Part shown: in pieces, positions 16,131-23,831 of the stretch
Layout: each line of letters starts with the position of its first letter
Position numbering within the stretch: position 1 is the stretch's first letter
DNA from: Streptomyces prunicolor NBRC 13075
Lineage (GTDB): Bacteria; Actinomycetota; Actinomycetes; Streptomycetales; Streptomycetaceae
Length of the DNA: 64,000 nucleotides
Assembly (NCBI RefSeq): GCF_000367365.1
Contig: NZ_BARF01000034.1
Span: 62,001 to 126,000, forward strand
Direction: 5' to 3'
Made by a program: the position numbers and the translations under genes
Notes under the pieces: model-generated
What the model saw: only the letters and a program-made list of their open reading frames with translations
Databases searched by the model: none
What the model was told of the DNA's origin: nothing

Positions 16131-16217
16131 ATGCTGCACACGACCGCTTTCGCTGCCCTTCTGACGCAGCGCCGAGTCATTGACTTCGGCGTGGCGTGCA
16201 GCGCGCGCTGTCGTTGA
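16131..16217 (+). CDS. short leader peptide with terminal Cys codons, upstream of the organosulfur operon
   Basis: A 28-codon frame, starting ATG CTG CAC ACG and ending at a TGA. The last dozen residues are QRRVIDFGVACSARCR: an Arg-Arg, a V/I-D-hydrophobic step and two Cys codons close to the stop. This closely follows the pattern of short leader peptides that precede sulfur-assimilation genes in Streptomyces and mycobacteria (Arg-rich, then I/V-D-L, then S-A-L-C-R). In those, slow translation at Cys codons when cysteine is scarce changes mRNA folding and opens the downstream genes. The operon begins 147 bases later and is entirely about sulfur, which supports the call. No Shine-Dalgarno is seen, so it may be leaderless. 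Confidence 0.75.
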   Translation: MLHTTAFAALLTQRRVIDFGVACSARCR

Positions 16218-16364
16218 CCCACCGCCTTTCCGCGGCACCCTTCCCGAGTTATCGCTGATCACGTCCGCCCTGCGCACTGACACGTGACGGCGGCTCCGGC
16301 CTGCTCGCCAATTCCCCCTTGCTCAATTCCCCTCCCCTTTCCCCTCGTTGGGAGTTGTCACCCC

Positions 16365-17102
16365 ATGCCCTCTTCCTCCCTCTCGTCCTGGGACGAACCC
16401 GAAGGCCTCGCCGCGCGCGGCACGTTGATCGTGCTGGGCGGGCGGGGCGAACACGGCGGTGTCTACGAGCGGTTCGGCCGCCGGCTCGGCTTCGACGCCT
16501 ACCGCGTCCGTGCCCTCGGCGACCCGACCGCCGACCCCGCCGTACTGGAGCAGGCCGCCAAGCTGCTCGCCGACGAGTCGCTGCCCGGCCCGAAGGTGCT
16601 GGTCGGTTCCGACACGGGCGCGCGCTACGCCCTTCGGCTCGCCGCCGAGCAGACCGCGGGCGTCGACGCGCTGATCCTGGCCGGGCTGCCCACCGGCGCC
16701 TGGACAGCGGGGAGTTGGGAGGAGGAGGCCGCGGCGCGCACCGCCTGCCCCACCCATCAAGGGCGGCTCACCAACGACCCCGACTTCCGCCGGGGCGCCA
16801 TCGGCGAGACCCTCGACCTGCCCGAACCGCGCCTCGACCTGGTGCGCGTCCCGGTCCTGGCCCTGCACGGCAAGGACGACACTATCAGCCCGCTCGACCG
16901 GGCACTGAGCGTCTACGACGGTCACCCGGGCGTGCACACGGTCGTCTTCCACGGTGGCCGGCACGACGTCCTCAACGACGCCCTGCACCGCACCGCCGCC
17001 GCCACGGTCGTCCTGTTCCTCGAACGGCTCCGGCTGGCCCCCGAGGCATCGGCGACCTCCGAAGTCCGCGAACTGCCCCTGATCGCCGAGGTGTTGACAT
17101 GA
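16365..17102 (+). CDS. alpha/beta hydrolase, first gene of the organosulfur operon
   Basis: Cytoplasmic alpha/beta-hydrolase-fold protein of 245 residues. The nucleophile elbow reads VLVGSDTGARYAL (about residue 85), which in the usual small-x-nucleophile-x-small register puts Asp at the nucleophile. The later acid HGKDDTISPLD and the catalytic His in FHGGRHDVLND are present. The ATG at 16365 follows GGGAG at ten bases; an upstream in-frame ATG at 16284 has no such site. Its stop overlaps the sulfurtransferase start (ATGA). The substrate is unknown; hydrolysis of an organosulfur ester or thioester is a guess from context. Confidence 0.78.
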   Translation: MPSSSLSSWDEPEGLAARGTLIVLGGRGEHGGVYERFGRRLGFDAYRVRALGDPTADPAVLEQAAKLLADESLPGPKVLVGSDTGARYALRLAAEQTAGVDALILAGLPTGAWTAGSWEEEAAARTACPTHQGRLTNDPDFRRGAIGETLDLPEPRLDLVRVPVLALHGKDDTISPLDRALSVYDGHPGVHTVVFHGGRHDVLNDALHRTAAATVVLFLERLRLAPEASATSEVRELPLIAEVLT

Positions 17103-17944
17103 GCAGCCGCGTGACGACCACGGTCCCCGAGCTGGCCGAACTCCTCGGCTCCGAGCGGCCCCCTGTGCTGCTCGACGTCCGCTGGGCGCTGGGCGATCCG
17201 CACGGCCGCGACCACTACGCGGACGGTCACATCCCGGGCGCGGTCTACGTCGACCTGGACACGGAGATGGCCGCGCCCGCGAGCCCGGAGGGCGGCCGGC
17301 ATCCGCTCCCCGACCTCACCGAACTCCAGGAATCCGCCCGCCGTTGGGGCATCGGAGACGGCCGGTCCGTCGTCGTCTACGACGACCTGGGCAACACGGC
17401 CGCTGCCCGCGCCTGGTGGCTGCTGCGGTACGCGGGCGTCACCGAAGTGACCCTGCTGGACGGAGCGTTGGGCGCCTGGCGGGCGGCGGGGCTGCCGCTG
17501 GAGTCCGGGATTCCCGCCGATCCGGCGCCGGGTGATGTCGTGCTCCGCGCGGGTGCGCTGCCCATCACCGATGCCGACGGGGCCGCCGAACTCGCCGTAA
17601 CCGGGCTGCTGTTGGACGCCCGTGCCGGTGAGCGCTACCGGGGTGAGGTCGAGCCCGTGGACCCGCGTGCCGGACACATCCCGGGAGCCTTGTCCGCGCC
17701 GACCGGGGAGAACCTGGCGGCGGACGGGACCTTCCTGGCACCGGAGTTGCTGCGCAAGCGGTTCGAGGAGCGGGGGGCCGGGGACGCGGCGCGCATCGGC
17801 GTGTACTGCGGGTCCGGGGTCACCGCCGCCCATCAGATCGCGGCGCTGGAGATCGCCGGGTTCGAGGCGACACTGTTCCCCGGTTCCTGGTCCGCCTGGT
17901 CCGCCGATCCCGCGCGCCCGGCGGCGACGGGAGACCGGCCATGA
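17099..17944 (+). CDS. sulfurtransferase (rhodanese / 3-mercaptopyruvate type)
   Basis: Two-domain rhodanese of 281 residues that moves sulfane sulfur from thiosulfate or 3-mercaptopyruvate to an acceptor. The inactive N-terminal rhodanese domain (LLDVRWALGDPHGRDHYADG, HIPGAVYVDLDTEM) is followed by the active domain, whose loop VYCGSGVTAAHQ carries the catalytic Cys near residue 237. CGSGVTA is closer to the 3-mercaptopyruvate subgroup than to thiosulfate rhodanese. It is coupled by four-base overlaps on both sides to the hydrolase and to ssuC, so it probably handles sulfur released by this pathway. Confidence 0.92.
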   Translation: MSSRVTTTVPELAELLGSERPPVLLDVRWALGDPHGRDHYADGHIPGAVYVDLDTEMAAPASPEGGRHPLPDLTELQESARRWGIGDGRSVVVYDDLGNTAAARAWWLLRYAGVTEVTLLDGALGAWRAAGLPLESGIPADPAPGDVVLRAGALPITDADGAAELAVTGLLLDARAGERYRGEVEPVDPRAGHIPGALSAPTGENLAADGTFLAPELLRKRFEERGAGDAARIGVYCGSGVTAAHQIAALEIAGFEATLFPGSWSAWSADPARPAATGDRP

Positions 17945-18816
17945 CGACGAAACCACTGGACGCGGCGGTGCTGCCGCAGCAGAAGGAAGTCGTGCCCGCG
18001 CCGTCCACCCGGGTCACCATCCGCGGGACCACGAAGGTCAACCGCCGTTTCACCGTGCCCCGTTCGGTGCGCCGGGCCGCCGGACCCGTCGGCCTAGTCC
18101 TCCTCTGGTTCCTGACCTCCGCCACCGGGGTGCTCCCCGAGTCCGTGCTGGCCTCCCCCGTCGACGTCATCCGCCAGGCGGTGGACCTGACGAAGAACGG
18201 CGAACTGCCCAGCGCCATCGCCGCGTCGGGCCGCCGTGCCGCCATCGGCTTCCTCATCGGCGCGACCGTCGCCCTGGTCCTGTCGCTGGTGGCCGGGCTG
18301 TTCCGGCTCGGTGAGGACGTCATCGACTCCTCGATGGGCATGTTCCGGGCGATCCCCTGGGTGGGGCTGATCCCGCTGTTCATCGTCTGGTTCGGCATCG
18401 AGGAGACCCCGAAGATCGCGCTGGTGGCGCTCGGTGTGACGTATCCGCTGTACTTCAACATCTACGGCGGCATCCGCTCCACCGACGCCCAACTCGTCGA
18501 GGCCGCACGGATGATGGGGCTCGGGCGGTTCGGGCTGATCAAGTACGTGATCCTGCCGAGCGCGCTGCCCGGGGCACTCGTGGGCCTGCGGTACGCGCTG
18601 TCCACCGCGTGGCTGGCGCTGGTCTTCGCCGAGCAGGTCAACGCGGACGCGGGGCTCGGCTATCTGATGAGCAACGCCCAGCAGTACTTCCGTACGGACG
18701 TCATCGTGCTGTGCCTCGTCGTATACGCGCTGCTCGGGCTGGCCTGCGACTTCGCCGTACGGATCCTGTCGCGTCGGCTGCTGACCTGGCGGGCCAACTT
18801 CGAGGGTGAGGCGTAG
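17941..18816 (+). CDS. ssuC: ABC transporter permease for sulfonates (SsuC-like)
   Basis: Membrane subunit of a sulfonate/taurine/nitrate-type importer, 291 residues with about six membrane helices after a 45-residue cytoplasmic tail. The conserved cytoplasmic loop EAARMMGLGRFGLIKYVILP (about residue 185), which contacts the ATPase, is present. The ATG overlaps the sulfurtransferase stop and the ATPase gene follows two bases after its stop. Substrate assignment rests on the adjoining SsuB, SsuA and SsuD genes. Confidence 0.92.
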   Translation: MTTKPLDAAVLPQQKEVVPAPSTRVTIRGTTKVNRRFTVPRSVRRAAGPVGLVLLWFLTSATGVLPESVLASPVDVIRQAVDLTKNGELPSAIAASGRRAAIGFLIGATVALVLSLVAGLFRLGEDVIDSSMGMFRAIPWVGLIPLFIVWFGIEETPKIALVALGVTYPLYFNIYGGIRSTDAQLVEAARMMGLGRFGLIKYVILPSALPGALVGLRYALSTAWLALVFAEQVNADAGLGYLMSNAQQYFRTDVIVLCLVVYALLGLACDFAVRILSRRLLTWRANFEGEA

Positions 18817-18818
18817 AC

Positions 18819-19535
18819 ATGGCCAACTCCGTTGAGATTCGGGGGCTTTCGCGGGCCTTCGACGGCAACACCGTGCTGCACGAGCTCGATCTGGACATCC
18901 GCGAGGGCGAGTTCGTGGCCCTGCTCGGGCACAGCGGCTGCGGCAAGTCGACGCTGCTGCGGATTCTCGCCGGGCTGGATGACGAGATCGGCGGCGAGGT
19001 GACGGTGCCCGCGCGGCGCAGCGCGGCCTTCCAGTCGCCGCGGCTGCTGCCGTGGTTGAAGGTGTGGCGCAACGTCGTGCTCGGGCTGCCGGGGCGTCCG
19101 GACCGGGCGCTCGCGCTCAAGGCGCTCGACGAGGTCGGCATCGCGGAGCGCGCGACCGTCTGGCCCAAGACGCTGTCCGGCGGTCAGGCCCAGCGGGTCT
19201 CGCTCGCCCGTGCCCTGGTCCGTGAGCCCGAACTCCTGCTGCTGGACGAGCCGTTCGGCGCGCTGGACGCGCTGACCCGGGGCAAGGTGCAGGCGCTGGT
19301 CGCCGAGCTGTGGCGGCTGCACGGGTGCGCGATCCTCCTGGTCACCCATGACGTGGAGGAGGCGCTGCTGCTCGCCGACCGGGTCCTGGTGATGGACGAG
19401 GGCCGTATCGCCCACGAGGTGACCGTCGACCTGCCCCGCCCCCGTGATCTGACCGCCCCCGAGTTCGTGACCCTGCGCGCCCGCCTCCTGAACTGGCTCG
19501 GCGTGACCCGCACTTTGGAAGGAACCCCCTCGTGA
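18819..19535 (+). CDS. ssuB: ABC transporter ATP-binding protein for sulfonates (SsuB-like)
   Basis: ATPase of the sulfonate importer, 238 residues. Walker A GHSGCGKST (about residues 37-45), Q-loop AFQSPRLLPWLKVWRNV, ABC signature LSGGQAQRVSLARAL, Walker B LLLLDEPFGALDA and the switch His in LVTHDVEEAL are all present. Its start follows ssuC by two bases and its stop overlaps the start of the lipoprotein gene, so the three transport genes are one unit. Confidence 0.95.
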   Translation: MANSVEIRGLSRAFDGNTVLHELDLDIREGEFVALLGHSGCGKSTLLRILAGLDDEIGGEVTVPARRSAAFQSPRLLPWLKVWRNVVLGLPGRPDRALALKALDEVGIAERATVWPKTLSGGQAQRVSLARALVREPELLLLDEPFGALDALTRGKVQALVAELWRLHGCAILLVTHDVEEALLLADRVLVMDEGRIAHEVTVDLPRPRDLTAPEFVTLRARLLNWLGVTRTLEGTPS

Positions 19536-20500
19536 TCCGCAGAATCGCCGCCGCGACCCTGAGCCTGGCCGCCCTGCTGGCGCTGAGCGCCTGCGGCGCC
19601 GACTCCTCGGCGGACACCTCCGCCGGCGGGCAGGTCACCCTCACCATCGGCGACCAGGCCAAGACCCTCCAGACGATCATCGCCGCCTCCGACGCGCTCA
19701 AGGGCGCCGAGTACAAGGTGAAATGGGCCGAGTTCCAGGGTGCGGCCCCGCTCTACCAGGCTGTGCAGGCGGACGCCGCCGACACCGGGTACTCGGCTGA
19801 CCTGCCCGCGCTCCAGGCGCTCAGCGGCGGTGTCAAGATCAAGAACATCGCCGCCCTCAAGAACGACGGCACGCACGTCGGGATCGTCGTCCGCAAGGAC
19901 TCCGGCATCGACAGCGTGAAGGACCTCAAGGGCCAGAAGGTCGTGGTGTCCTCGGCGAAGGGCAGCATCTCGGAGTACCTGCTCGCCAACGTCCTCAAGC
20001 AGAACGGGCTCAACTACAAGGACGTCAAGGTGCAGTACCTGCTGCCGACCGACGCGCAGGCCGCCTTCGCCTCCGGCAAGGTCAAGATCTGGGCGACGTT
20101 CGGCGTCTACCAGGCGGTCGGCCTGGAGCAGGGCGGCAGGCTCCTCGTCGACGGCGCGGACGGCCGGGTCAGCGGCTACGGCTTCATCAACGCCTCCGAG
20201 AAGGCCCTCGCCAACTCGGCGAAGAAGACCGCCCTTTCGGACTTCCTCCAGCGGCTGAGCACGGCGCTGAAGTGGACCAGCACCCACCAGGACGCGTACG
20301 CGAAGGCCATCGAGCAGCGCAACGGCGCCGACGCCACGGTGGCGAAGACGCTCGCCTCCGCCGCGTACAGCCAGGTGCTGCCGATCACCTCGGACGTCAA
20401 CACGACCGTCCAGCAGGTCGCCGACCTCATGAACAGCATCGGGGTCCTCGACCCGAACGTGGACGTGGCCAAGTCCGCGGACACCTCTCTGCTCAAGTGA
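19532..20500 (+). CDS. ssuA: sulfonate-binding lipoprotein (SsuA-like), copy 1
   Basis: Extracellular solute-binding lipoprotein of 322 residues that delivers substrate to SsuBC. The signal peptide ends in a lipobox LALSAC-GAD (Cys near residue 22). The mature part is an NMT1/SsuA-type fold: TIGDQAKTLQTIIAASD, VKWAEFQGAAPLYQAVQADAADTGY, DLKGQKVVVSSAKGSISEYLL. A GTG start overlaps the ssuB stop by four bases. A second SsuA-like gene lies after ssuD in the same operon, implying two substrate specificities for one transporter. Confidence 0.92.
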   Translation: MIRRIAAATLSLAALLALSACGADSSADTSAGGQVTLTIGDQAKTLQTIIAASDALKGAEYKVKWAEFQGAAPLYQAVQADAADTGYSADLPALQALSGGVKIKNIAALKNDGTHVGIVVRKDSGIDSVKDLKGQKVVVSSAKGSISEYLLANVLKQNGLNYKDVKVQYLLPTDAQAAFASGKVKIWATFGVYQAVGLEQGGRLLVDGADGRVSGYGFINASEKALANSAKKTALSDFLQRLSTALKWTSTHQDAYAKAIEQRNGADATVAKTLASAAYSQVLPITSDVNTTVQQVADLMNSIGVLDPNVDVAKSADTSLLK

Positions 20501-20524
20501 CCTTTCCTGTTTAGGAGTTCGCTC

Positions 20525-21625
20525 ATGCCTGTCGAGTTCATCAGTGCCGTCCACACCGACTCCGGGGCCTCGGGTCCCGCCGCGTCGAGCCGTACCGGCC
20601 TCGACGTCGACCACCTCCGCAAGTACGCCCGAGCGCTCGACGACGGCGGCTTCGACCACACGCTGGTCGCCTACCACTCGGCCTCGCCCGACGCCTTCCA
20701 GATCGCCCAGTTCGTCGCCACCCACACCGAGCGCATCCGCCCGATCCTCGCGCACCGGCCCGGCGTCATCTTCCCGACGCACGCGGCCCGCGCCCTGGCC
20801 ACGCTGGATCAGATCAGCAACGGCCGGCTGACGCTGCACATCATCTCCGGCGGCAGCGACGAGGAGCAGCGCCGGGAGGGCGACTACCTCAACAAGGCCG
20901 AGCGGTACGAGCGTTCGGACGAGTACATCCAGATCCTGCGCAAGGTGTGGGAGGCCGACGGGCCCGTCTCGCACGAGGGCAAGTACTTCACCTTCGAGGG
21001 CTACTACTCCGACGTGAAGCCGGTGAACGGGCTCGTCCCGATCTCCGTCGGCGGCTCGTCCCAGGACGCGTACCGGGTGGGCGGGCAGCAGGGTGACATC
21101 TTCGGTCTGTGGGGCGAGCCGCTCAAGGAGACGGCCGAGCAGATCGCCGCCGTCAACGCGGTCGCGGATGCCGCCGGGCGCCCGCATCCCCGTATCTGGG
21201 TGTCGTTCCGCCCGATCATCGCGCCCACCGAGGAACTCGCCTGGGAGAAGGCTCACCGCACCCTCGGTGTCCTCAAGGACCAGGCGAAGAACACCGAGTT
21301 GCTCCGCCACTACCGCACCACAGGCCGCCCCGCGAACGTCGGCTCCCAGCGTCTCCTCGACATCGCCGAGCGCGGCGAGGTCCAGGACCGCTGCCTGTGG
21401 ACCGCCCCCGCCGTCGCCACGAATGCGGCCGGCGCGTCAACTGCCCTTGTGGGCACGCCCGAGACGGTCGCGCAGGCCCTCCTCGACTACGTCGACATCG
21501 GCTGCGACCTGCTGTCGATCCGCGGCTACGACCCGCTCAACGACGCGATCGACTACGCCCGGCACGTGCTGCCCCTGGTCCGCCAGGAGCTCGCCCACCG
21601 GGCGACGACCTCACAGGCCGCCTGA
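20525..21625 (+). CDS. ssuD: FMNH2-dependent alkanesulfonate monooxygenase (SsuD-like)
   Basis: Flavin-dependent luciferase-like TIM-barrel monooxygenase of 366 residues that cleaves the C-S bond of alkanesulfonates to an aldehyde and sulfite using reduced FMN from a partner reductase. Family stretches: ATHTERIRPILAHRPGVIFP, GRLTLHIISGGSDEEQRREG, ERYERSDEYIQILRKVWE and the late GTPETVAQALLDYVDIGCD. TTTAGGAG lies just before the ATG. No flavin reductase gene is in the window, so the reductase must be supplied from elsewhere. It sits between the two SsuA genes. Confidence 0.93.
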   Translation: MPVEFISAVHTDSGASGPAASSRTGLDVDHLRKYARALDDGGFDHTLVAYHSASPDAFQIAQFVATHTERIRPILAHRPGVIFPTHAARALATLDQISNGRLTLHIISGGSDEEQRREGDYLNKAERYERSDEYIQILRKVWEADGPVSHEGKYFTFEGYYSDVKPVNGLVPISVGGSSQDAYRVGGQQGDIFGLWGEPLKETAEQIAAVNAVADAAGRPHPRIWVSFRPIIAPTEELAWEKAHRTLGVLKDQAKNTELLRHYRTTGRPANVGSQRLLDIAERGEVQDRCLWTAPAVATNAAGASTALVGTPETVAQALLDYVDIGCDLLSIRGYDPLNDAIDYARHVLPLVRQELAHRATTSQAA

Positions 21626-21668
21626 ACCACTTCCCCTTCCTGATTGCGAACTCCCCTATGGAGACTCC

Positions 21669-22676
21669 GTGTTGTTCCGCCGTTCCCTGCGCGCGTCCGC
21701 CGCCGCCCTCGCTCTGCTGCTCCCGTTCGCCGCCGCCTGCGGAGGCGACGCGAGCGCCGACTCCTCGTCCGACGTCTCCTCCGTGACCCTCAAGGTCGGC
21801 GACACCGGCTGGAAGGTCAGCGAGGCCGTCCTCAAGTACGCCCACCTCGACGACACCCCCTACAAAGTGAAGTGGAATCTCTTTCAGGGCGGCGACCTGC
21901 AACTCCAGGCCATGCGCGCCGGAGCACTGGACCTGGCCTCCTCCAGCGAGATCCCGCCCATCTTCTCGGCCGCCGACGGCAAGCCCAACTTCAAGGTCGT
22001 CGCCGTCCAGCGCGGCACCACCCTCAACCAGGAAGTCATCGTCCCCAAGGGCTCCAAGATGACCGACATCGCCGGCCTGAAGGGCAAGAAGGTCGGCTAC
22101 GTCCAGAACACCACCGCCCACTACTTCCTCTACGAGCTGCTGAAGCGGGCCGGGTTGACGTGGTCCGACATCGACGCCAAGCCACTGCTCCCCAACGACG
22201 GCCTCGCGGCCCTGAACGGCGGCTCCATCGACGCCTTCGCCTCCTACGGCACGTCGGTCATCACCGCCCACCAGCAGGGCGCGACGACGGTCGGCTCCGG
22301 GGCGGACATCCTCTCCGGCAACTTCCTCTGGTCCGCCCGCGACAGCGTCCTGAAGAGCCCCGCCCAACGAGCCGCCGCGGCCGACCTGATCGCCCGGATC
22401 TCCAAGGCCTACGCCTACGTCCGCGACGGCCACGAGGACGGCTTCGCGAAGGTCACCGCCGAGGCCACCCACCAGCCCGTGGCGCAGGCCAAGTCGGACC
22501 TGGTCGCCGCGCAGAAGCAACGGCCCACGCAGGCCCGGACGGTCGGCGCCGACACGATCGCCTCCCAGCAGAAGGTGGCCGACGCCTTCACCGAACTCGG
22601 CGCGCTCAAGAAGCACTTGGACGTGAAGTCCTTCTGGACCACCGCACTCAACTCCGACCTGAAGAAGGCCCTGTGA
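21669..22676 (+). CDS. sulfonate-binding lipoprotein (SsuA-like), copy 2
   Basis: Second solute-binding lipoprotein of the operon, 335 residues. Signal peptide with lipobox FAAAC-GGD (Cys near residue 21). The mature domain resembles SsuA (VGDTGWKVSEAVLKYAH, VKWNLFQGGDLQLQAMRAGALDLASSSE, GLKGKKVGYVQNTTAHYFLYELL) but is clearly diverged from copy 1. A GTG at 21669 preceded by GGAG was chosen; the upstream open frame is a shadow of ssuD. The stop overlaps the start of the flavoprotein gene. It probably recognises a different sulfonate or sulfur ester. Confidence 0.9.
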   Translation: MLFRRSLRASAAALALLLPFAAACGGDASADSSSDVSSVTLKVGDTGWKVSEAVLKYAHLDDTPYKVKWNLFQGGDLQLQAMRAGALDLASSSEIPPIFSAADGKPNFKVVAVQRGTTLNQEVIVPKGSKMTDIAGLKGKKVGYVQNTTAHYFLYELLKRAGLTWSDIDAKPLLPNDGLAALNGGSIDAFASYGTSVITAHQQGATTVGSGADILSGNFLWSARDSVLKSPAQRAAAADLIARISKAYAYVRDGHEDGFAKVTAEATHQPVAQAKSDLVAAQKQRPTQARTVGADTIASQQKVADAFTELGALKKHLDVKSFWTTALNSDLKKAL

Positions 22677-23779
22677 CCGCCCGCATCGCCGAACTGGCCG
22701 CCGGCTACGACCAGTCGGGCGCCTTCCCCGCCGACTCCCTCCGCATCGCCCACGAGGCCGGACTCCTCACCGCGACCATCGGCGAGTCCTACGGCGGCCG
22801 GGGCGCGCGCGTCGAGGAGAGCGCGCGCATCCTCCACCGGATCGGCCAGGGCGACCCGTCCGTCGCCCTGATCGCGGCGATGACCCTCAACACGCACGCC
22901 CGGCAGGCCGTACAGCCGCACTGGCCCGAGGAGTTGTACGCGCGGATCGTCAAGGAGTCCTTCGAGCGGCCGGTGCTCGTCAACCACGCGCGCGTGGAGC
23001 CGGAGTTGGGCTCCCCCGCGCGCGGCGGCCTCCCTTCGACGCTCGCCCAGCGCACCTCGGACGGCTGGTCGCTGAGCGGCACCAAGCGCTTCGTGACCGG
23101 CGCGGAGGGCCTGGACTGGTTCCTGGTGTGGGCCACCACCGACGAACCGGAGCCGCGCGTCGGCACCTTCCTGGTGCCCGGCGGCTCCCCCGGCATCGAA
23201 ATCACCGGCCGCTGGGACCAGTTGGGGCTGCGGGCCAGCGGCAGCCACGACGTGACGTTCCGGGACGTGGAGATCCCGTACGAGCACGTCATCGGCATCG
23301 GCCCACACGGTGCGTCGGCCGAGCAGGACAACCGGGCGGGCGCCGCTCTCCATCTCCCCCTCGCAGCCCTCTACTTGGGGGTGGCACGGGCGGCCCAGTC
23401 CTTCTTCCACACGTTCGCCCACGCGCGCGTGCCCGCCAACCTCGGTCATCCGGTGGCCCGCACGGAACGCTTCCGCAGGACCGCCGGGGAGATCGAGGTA
23501 CTGCTCGCCGCCGCCGAGCACCTGGTGTTCGACGGGGCCGCCCGGGTGGACTCCGGCGACTCCTCGTACACCCCCGAACAGGCGCTGGGGGCACGGGTGC
23601 TGGCCGACCGGCACGGCGTGCGGGCGGTGGAGCTGGCCGTACGGCTGCTCGGCAATCCCGGGCTCGCGCGGGGCAATCCGCTGGAGCGGCACTTCCGGGA
23701 CATCCAGTGCGCGCCCGTGCACGCACCCCAGGAGGACGTCTCCCTGCTCGCGATCGGAACGAAGGCGTTGAACCCGTAA
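22673..23779 (+). CDS. acyl-CoA-dehydrogenase-fold flavoprotein, SfnB/DszC-like
   Basis: Flavoprotein of 368 residues with the acyl-CoA dehydrogenase fold. Seen: N-terminal helical domain, middle beta domain with GWSLSGTKRFVTGAEGLDW and WDQLGLRASGSHDVTFRDV, and a C-terminal helical domain. Members beside sulfur genes (SfnB, DszC, dimethylsulfone or dibenzothiophene monooxygenases) use reduced flavin to oxygenate sulfur or carbon rather than dehydrogenate acyl-CoA. Its GTG start overlaps the stop of SsuA copy 2. The role in organosulfur oxidation is inferred from operon context; an ordinary acyl-CoA dehydrogenase is less likely. Confidence 0.85.
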   Translation: MTARIAELAAGYDQSGAFPADSLRIAHEAGLLTATIGESYGGRGARVEESARILHRIGQGDPSVALIAAMTLNTHARQAVQPHWPEELYARIVKESFERPVLVNHARVEPELGSPARGGLPSTLAQRTSDGWSLSGTKRFVTGAEGLDWFLVWATTDEPEPRVGTFLVPGGSPGIEITGRWDQLGLRASGSHDVTFRDVEIPYEHVIGIGPHGASAEQDNRAGAALHLPLAALYLGVARAAQSFFHTFAHARVPANLGHPVARTERFRRTAGEIEVLLAAAEHLVFDGAARVDSGDSSYTPEQALGARVLADRHGVRAVELAVRLLGNPGLARGNPLERHFRDIQCAPVHAPQEDVSLLAIGTKALNP

Positions 23780-23831
23780 CTCGCCTGATGACGGACCCCA
23801 TGTCGGCACGCACAGTGAAGGTACGGAACCG

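Noticed and set aside
19184..21310. 708-codon minus-strand frame across ssuB, ssuA and ssuD
   Set aside because: It spans three well-supported genes on the other strand and has no domain pattern.
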